A DNA stretch of 37,005 bases from Intoshia linei (Eukaryota; Orthonectida; Rhopaluridae), in the NCBI GenBank assembly GCA_001642005.1, contig LWCA01000243.1:1-37005 (forward strand), written 5' to 3'. Positions 11,542 through 20,500 of this stretch are shown here, one piece after another. Numbering within the stretch: the first letter of the stretch is position 1; each line of letters begins with the position of its first letter. Both the position numbers and the translations under genes were made by a program. The notes under the pieces were generated by a model, which worked only from the letters and a program-made list of their open reading frames with translations, did not search any database and was not told where the DNA came from.

Positions 11542-14500
11542 GTATTTTATTGCATACTATAGATTAGGCGATATTGCTTTATATTTTAAAGCATACAGAA
11601 CTTTCTATTTTCATATTATTACGTAGATGTAACCTATATTAGATTATACATAAATTGATATAATTATTTTACTTACCTGCGTGAGAAAAATAAACAATAA
11701 GAATATTAATTCACTGTAATTAAGCTTGAAAAAAGGTACTAATTAAATATTTGGAATACAATGTATTATAATACATATATCATTTATATATGTATCATTT
11801 ACTTAAATTTCTGTGTCTGAAATGATAAATCACTTAAAACTTTTTTATTTAAACGGACGGTAGCAGATATATTTAGAATCTAGATTTTAGAATATCATAA
11901 ATTAAAATTATTGAATGCCAACAAAATTAAATTATATCCACTATGCGCGGTCAGTCAACCTTATATACAAATTGTAATAATTTTTATTGTAATTGACAAT
12001 ACAATAAAATAGTAAAATAATATCAAACGTCAATATCTAAGTTATTATCTTATATTTAAGTGACCATATGAAGAGCTACTCAACCAGTTTTGCGATGTTT
12101 CCGATGTTGGTCATTATAACAATCTCATAATGTAATTAAAGTAACATTGCCATTATATAATACATAGGTGTTTCCCTCAGAGCCATCTTAAGCCACTTCG
12201 TGACCCTGGACTAAACAAAGGACCGGAGACCCTTTAAAGTTTTGAACGAAGCAATAAAAACATTTAGGGCCCCTTTTTATAAGCTGCTTTTTTGAAAATT
12301 AATAATAGAAAATCAAAGATTTCCTACTTCCTTTTTTTGAATATTCACTTAATAGAAAGATTTTAATGTTTAATCAATTTATTGATTGATTATCATTGAT
12401 TGATAATGACATTGACAATTGATTATCATATGAAATAGTTTTTATGTCAATATTATATGATGAACATTGTAGAATATATTTTAAATTAAATATTTTAACC
12501 AGAACTTTGATTCTTTAAACTATTTTCTTTCTAGCTATTTGAATTCCCCACACTTCAAAACTTATAAACTGTTTCTTAAGATATAAATGTGAAGTATTTT
12601 TTAATAAATTGGGGCCTCTTTTTAAGATATAAGTGTAAAGTACTTTTATTAATTTCGGGGCCTTTTTTAATGAGTGGCCCTGGATTACAGCCCATACTAC
12701 CATGCCTTAAAACGGCTCTGGTTATTCTAGATAAAAAAGATTGAAAATCATTGATTAATTCATTTATCAGTGACCATAATTAATAGATAAGATCTAAGAT
12801 TATAATGTATATTTTAGTCGTTACTATAAAAAAAAATCCGGAATTGTATTGACTATATGAGTGAGCAAATAAAAAATAAATACAAGTTACCCTCATAAAT
12901 ACAGTGTATACATAATATAGTACAGAGTACCATACATAACAAATAAACAAACAAAATATTTGTACAAATACATGAATATCTTAAAATGTAAATTTTAGAT
13001 TTTTCTGAATAATACAATTTTGATAAAACTTGACAAGATACAAAACATGTGTTACAAATACATTACAAAAAATATATTTAAAGTATACAGCCAAATTCAA
13101 GTATTTTTTTTGAAAGAATTTAGTTTATACTGTAAATTTAGAAAAAAGAATCTGAAAAATATAGAAACGAACGCAAATTCAGTCTATTAGATTCGTAAAA
13201 TTATATCATTTTGATACTTATATTAACTTTTATTCATAAATATTCAAATTAAATTAGAACTGATAATTATTTATCATCATACATGGACAATTTGGAAGAT
13301 TTGTACAAATCCAGTTTAAATAAACCGGCAATTTCTGTTAGAGGCATCAGTAATTGGCGATCTAGTATTTCCTCCAATATGAAATGTAATACTACTATAA
13401 TTATATTATAATAGATATTATACATTGTATAACTGTATTTATTCCAATTTTTTTCATATTTACTAAAAGTTTTTTTTTAATTTTTATTTCAAAAATTATT
13501 TTTGTCTTTGATATATATCCTAACTTATATAATATGCTACGCTATTTTTGTTTGTGTGTGTGTCTGTATGTTACGCTTTATTTAAATTTTTTAAAGATCA
13601 CATTTTAATTACAGTTTTTTCCAGGACGTATAATAAGATAAATTTCAACCTCCCAATTTCACATCTTACGGGTCAAAAACCCCTGTTGTCCCTCTTTTTG
13701 AAAATCAAACGAGTTGGAGAATTTAAAAAAATATATATGTTGCATAGAATGTGTACAACTGTGAAATTTACACATTCCACGGGCAAGTTGTAGAATGTGT
13801 AAAACTTTCATTTAATTACGATTTTTTTTGAACCAAACTTTCAAGAGGGGTTTTTAAGATTTTTAGAAAACAAAATAATTGATTAGTTATCAATGATTTC
13901 TGTGTCAAATGTCAAATATGTTTCCAGTTATAAATTTTATAAAATTTATATATCGCTTTGTGAAGAGTGTGAAATGCGTCGCAACAAAAAAAGCATAAAA
14001 TCTATTGTTGTTAAGCCAATTAGATCATCAGATATTAACAGTAGAGGCCCAGTAAACTAAATTGATATGCAGAGTCATGCGGATGGCCATTAAAAGAAGG
14101 AGACTGTGTTAGAATCCCCATACCTCGTATTGATCGCGGACGACTTGATCCAGGAAATTTAATATTATGGTTAATATGGTATAATCATGGTGTCGTAACA
14201 GGTGTCGACCATGGACAATATACAATTGGAACATCTTCCGGTAAAATTGAAAATAACTTTACAAGAAACCAAATTCAAAAATGCCATCAACAATTAATAA
14301 ACCCTGAAGTTCCAAACCAAATTTTGAGTTTACGTTTTACTGTACGCGAGAAGTCAATTGGTTGATGTCAAGGATTTTTTAAGTGTAATTGCAAAAGTGG
14401 GTGTTCGGGTAATTAATGTAAATGCAAACGTAATTCAATTCTTTGTAATAGTCGCTGCCATCACAGCTTGTCTTGTACCAATAGATAAATATGTATATTC

Positions 14501-17500
14501 ACTTATATTTAGTATTTAATTTGAATCTGCTTCAACTTATCATGTATTCATTTCATTGTTCTTGGTTCATTATTATTATCGTTATTTTGGAAATTCCATT
14601 CAACGACTTATCCATGAAATGTGTAAATTTCACAGTTGTTTACATTCTATACCACATATACGCTGATGCGGATTTTAAAATCATAAACATTATCATAAAT
14701 TTAAATGTGAAAAAAATGATATCTATGGCCAAAACCCCAAATTACCCTTCTTTTTTTAATGAAAACAGCCCTAGAATTATTTTTTTATAAAAATGTGCCC
14801 TCGGCAGACTAGGTGCTGTTTGTATGTAGTACATAACAGTCAAGCTAGTAGTATATAACATTTGGCATCATTTTCTATTTATAGTGTGCTAGGTGGTCAC
14901 GTGATCTGCCTGTTGTAATAGGTAGTAATTATTAGATACAAATTGTGAGATGCAGAAGATTTATTAGATTATAATGTACTTTTTACATGGTATTTAAGTC
15001 GCTTGGTCGTGTTAATAATTATAATTTTAATAAATTATTCACAAAATAAATAAATATCCATAAAAACGGAGCGGTATATGTCTCATATTATATCTGTGTA
15101 AATATTTAGTTTTTAATTTTACAGCTTATTGTAGATCGCTTGACTTTGACTTATAATATTATCATTTAGGTAATTTGACAAATATAAATTTCCAAAGTTC
15201 TCGGAGAAATGAAAAAAAAGGTTTAATATTAGAATATTAATGTAAATATCAATTGTAATTGTGAATCACATAAATGCAGTGGATGATAGATAGCGCAGAT
15301 GAGTGTTTCTCAACCTATTTTCCATTCCGCGCACTTGGCAGTAATTTAAAAAATTAATATCTGCTGCTCACTGAAAATCTTTATTACTGCATTAGATTCT
15401 ACAAGGAATAGGTGCAAATTTAAGATACAATGTGGTTTTTTCGATACCAAAGACAAAAAATGTATAGTATAGATCAGTGATGGCAACCAATCAAATGTGG
15501 TGTGTTAATTTTGAGATTTTATTTGAAAATTATTTTATGGTATATTTTTCAGCAAATTTTTCAATTGAATGGAAAATGTCTATTGAACAAATTTTTTATA
15601 TTTAAATTTTAAATGATGCGCAAAAGAACCTTGTTTACTCATGGAATCTATTTCTTGATAAGTTTATTATTTGTAAACTAATTTTTAAGGCGCAGATTTT
15701 GTGAATTGTACTTTTATTTTTAAATATTTTTAACACAAAAACACATTTTTTGCGATCACTGGTATAGATTCTATAGTATAGAATCAGGGGTGTCAATTAT
15801 ACGGTCCACGGGCCATTTGCGGCCCCAAATTATGGAATGTGCGGGCTGAGTTACAATATAAATTTTTATTTTTTACACATATTTCTTATTTTACAGTTTT
15901 TTCATATATTTTTTATGATTTATTTATTCATTATTACAATTTTAACATTATTTGTACACTTATTTCATTGTTTTTATTTCATATTTCATTTTATGAATTA
16001 AAATTATTATAATCAATTAAAATTGTTAGTTTTAACATAATTTTTTGAGTATAGATTTTTTTTGTGCGGCCCGCGTAATAATTTTTTTTCACATTTGGCC
16101 CACCAAGAAAATTGAGACTGACACCCCTGTTCTATACTATATAACGTAAATGGTAGAGAGGTCGCTATACGTTTATATTGGCCCACGATAAAAAATATTT
16201 TGGAAACATGAAACTGAAAAATGAAACTAGTGGGCTAGGCGCACGGCTGAGAAACACTGGTGCACATGGAAATAATTTTATAATCTATGTAGGAAATATT
16301 TACTTTCCATTTTTATTGGCTTCATATCTAATTAAATAAATTCGAGGTATAGATATGTTTCCACTGCTTATAATATTTAGAATATATTTGATTAGCACAA
16401 AGTATCATTTTCAATTTTAATTTTAGATAACATAATTCCCACTTTTCCGAATATACCTAATCTCATTGAAAGTCGAAAAGGTATAATAAGATTTTGCAAA
16501 GTTCTCATCATTAAAGTAAATAATTTGATAAAATGTAACCATTAATTTTTTTAAATTAATATAGGTTGATTCAAATGTAACAAAATCTGTAATGAAAATG
16601 TGGGATGCAGAGGCTTTTAAAGAAATTTTGAAAAAGATGCTTATAAATCGCTTAAAAACAGAGTTATTCAAGATAACCGAAGTGGTAAGAATTTTTGTTT
16701 GTAATTAAATTATTTTTTGTTAATCAAAAATAAATCATTTTATCCTTTATTTGTAACTGACATTTGGAAGTTTAAACCATTTATTGACTTTATAAATCGT
16801 AAATTAGTTAATAAAGTTAAGGTAACCGTTAAATTGAAAATATTTAAATTTTTATGTGGATGCGCGAATATTTGAAATCTATTTCCAGATTGCCATTTCA
16901 TGACTCCATGTCCTATTTTTATAATAATTAATTTCTAAATATTAATTTAGGTTTCAGTCAATCATAAAATGTCGTCGGATGATATTTTACACATTGTTAA
17001 GAGAATACTACCTCAAGAATTGAAAGATTTTGTTGAAACTTACCCATCAGTTGAATTTGAATTAAATTCTCTTGAAACAGCTTCTCAGCTTTTGTTTTAC
17101 GAGAAATGTCAAAAGTTTAAAAGGAAATCTTCAAATTTAACCGGTTTTGTTGATAAATTCTCCAAAGCAGAAGAAACTATCAGGGTAATTAAAGTATTAT
17201 ATATATTAGTATTATTATACATTATACAGTAATATAATTATAATAATTATAATAATTTACGTTTATTGGAGGTATTTTTGTAGATTTAGCTAAGATGGTA
17301 AGTGGTCAGGCCACTTAATTGATCTTAATAGTGATTCCACATTTATGTAAATTAATATCTCAAGTTATAAAAATTTTAGATGAATTGTGGTCATCGTATG
17401 GTGATAGAGCATTCAATAATACCACATTACTGTGAATACTGTAACAAATTGATCGATATATACGACAAAATATATAGATGCCTGAGTAATTCTGATTATT

Positions 17501-20500
17501 CACTTACAATTACAGTATAACCACGATTTGGGGAAAATTAATAAAATTTAAATTTTTTTTATATTAAATGGAAACACTGTATTATCTATGATTTTTTTTA
17601 GATTTAATTCAAAATTCTGGGTCTTAGAATCTAGTAAAATCAAAATAATGGTCAATTTGTGTTTTCACAGTGAAGATGCAAATTTATTAGAGTCTAATTT
17701 ATCTTACTTTATGCGCCAGAAAAAACTGACAGAGAATTTATATTTTTTAAATTTATGGGTCTCTTAGTCTTATAAATTAATGGTTATACAGCTGACATAC
17801 ATTATTTATTATTATTTATTTATAAACATATACTTTATATAAGTTTACTTTTACATAAAAGTAAAAGTTTCAACAGTGTCTGATATAATTTTTCATAATT
17901 TAGCTTGTGAATACGTTATTCACCGAAAATGCTTGACTAAAAACAAGAGAATATGTATAGGAGCCAAAACCGTAATTAAATACAGTATATGTATGGTATT
18001 AGGACAATGAACAAAATATTTATTTTTTATTACAGACCCATTCCATATATTTTGAGCACTTAGTAAAATAGCCGCAATCTGTATACATTTTCAATTTTAT
18101 AATTTTTTAAATGGCTAACGTACTTAATAACAGAAATTCCATTCCTTAAAAAATTGTTTTGGTTGTGGTTGAGACGATACATTAAATTTAATAAAAACTG
18201 ATTTATTTATAAATAACAATATTTACTCTTTCAAATATTTTGAGCACTTTCACTTTCAAAAATGTATTTTTTGCAATATAGGTAATTAATATTATTCTTC
18301 TTTGAAATTTCAACTAGATGCGTCAAATAAATATTCGGAAGCGCGAATTAGTTGTCACATATTCAATAGAGGGTATACACAAGTAAAATTTGCTAGAGAG
18401 CTTTCCGTATTCAGATGCGCAGTTCAAGAAATAATTAAAAAGCACCAAAAAGGTCTACCTCTAATTAATCGACCTAAAAAAGGAAGAACAAGAAAAATGT
18501 CAGTCAGGGAGGGTCATTTATTAGAAATTAAAGCAAAATCAAACCCTTTCTTGACTGCTAATGAGCTGCGAAATTTGATATCGTCGGATACAACCTTTTT
18601 AAATTTAATTTATTTAATTATGTCGTTTAATCATTTAATTAATCACGGGTGCTTAAAACTATGAACAACTAAAATTATTATAATTTAATAATATCATCAT
18701 TCTTATATCTAATAATTATCTAACAGACTTCAAATTTAATTAATAACTTCCGATCATATTTGCATTCCCTCAAATATAAAATAAATTAATGAAAAACACT
18801 TATAAATAAAATAATTATAAATTTTATAAGGATCTTAAAACATATGGACGGGTCTGTATCATTAGGGCCAACAATGTCATAAAAATAGTTATTTTTTTTA
18901 ATAATAAAAAAATGTTAGAAATGTAAGAGGGAACTCTAATAAATACATTTAATGGAGTATATCGATTTTTAAAAAGTCATAAATGTCATATTTCTGACAT
19001 AATTGTCATAATAATATTATTAAAGTCATAATTTAAAAAAATGTTAATTCTCCTAACGAATATACCTAAAACGATAATATAAATTAACAATTTTCTATTA
19101 TACAGTAGACACTCGAAAAGTGACCACTTCGTATAGATGACCACCTCCCAAAAGTGACCTTTTTAAGACAATATAACAAATCCATACTAATATAAATAAA
19201 TTTCTCTTCGAAAAAGTAACCAAAAATATAAATTAAAACAATTCAATTATATTGAAGACCAAATTAATGACGTTATTGACAATAGCAATATAGCAGAAAA
19301 TAAAGAATTGGAAGATTTTGAAGAATTAAGAAAGGATGGAATCTATGCAATATTTAATAATCTTAGAAATTATGCAAACCAACATTGTCCAAAGAATCTA
19401 GAAGATATATTTATTGGAAAGCAAAATGATACACCTCAAGTTTGTTTCAAATGAAATCACTCTGAAATATTTTTGTATAATAGACAAATAATATATGATT
19501 AGTTTAGAAATTTTTCGTCTTATTTTTAATATATTTTCAAGATGATGGTCAACGTAATTAATAATTTTAGTCGATTAATCAATCAGCTTCTGTTTCAGTT
19601 ATTGTTAAAATGAATTGCCCAAAAAAGTGGTCACTTTTCGAGTGTTTACTGTACTGTGTGAAATCAAATCAATAAAATAATTAACTAAAATATAAAAATA
19701 TATAAAAAAATATAGTTTTATAATATTTAATTATTTATATATAATATAATAATACAGTGTATAATATATACTAATAATAATTAATAATACAATCGTGTCA
19801 AACTTTCGGCCCGCCGCAACTTTGTATATGTATATTAGGGTGTCAATTTTTTTCACAAATTGTCGAATCTCATTGGCGCATGGTTCTAATCGTCTAATTT
19901 TAAGATTTATAATATTCTAAATTCTTGTTTTATAAAATTATGTATTCGAGTGGGCACTTCAATTACACAAATTAATAATAATTAGAACCTTGTAATTGTT
20001 TCGAAAAATGTATCATCTATATTTTATATCACAAATAATGATCAAAATTTGTACTATATATGTAAGATTGTAATTTTTAGTTAATAAGAAACCTAATAAA
20101 CACTCCAATTCATCAGCTCATTGAAAACGATAAAATTCCTCCAGCTATCGAAAAACTGTTAAATTACATTGAAACAAAAAAACCCTATACTGAAAGAATT
20201 TATCGATTAAGTGGTGCCAAGAACAAATTGGATCATTTTATCAACATTCTCAACCACTGTGTGGATGGTATACTTTTTAATTTTAAAATTTAAGATGGTA
20301 AACTCTTTTTATGCATCATTTCCGGGAAAATAAAGCAGTTTTTATTTTTTAAATTTTCCAAGCTTTAATTAGTCATCTGATTATCAAATTCTTGAATAGT
20401 AATTTCTTGACTATATAAAACCAAATGAGCAAAAGATAAATTTTTTAAGTTTTGTATTCTAACCGAAAATATTTAATTTAAGTGTATTGTATTTCTTGAT

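Larger units (their letters stand above)
13518..14848 (+). mobile_element. Non-autonomous Helitron, copy B, split by a nested transposon
   Basis: Starts TCCTAACTTATATAATATGC after an A. Ends with a hairpin (CTGTTTGTA/TACATAACAG) then TCAAGCTAG and T, the Helitron 3' pattern. The outer parts (13518-13739 and 14655-14848) match copies A and C. The middle is a separate inverted-repeat element, so the Helitron itself is about 415 bp. No Rep/helicase. Confidence 0.75.
15301..16259. mobile_element. hAT element hosting two nested hAT insertions
   Basis: Outer ends AGTGTTTCTCAACC (left) and GGCTGAGAAACACTG (right), flanked by GCGCAGAT and GTGCACAT (6 of 8 matching). GCGCAC appears just inside both ends. 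Elements at 15475-15761 and 15785-16129 sit inside; without them it would be only about 320 bp. No transposase. Confidence 0.7.
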
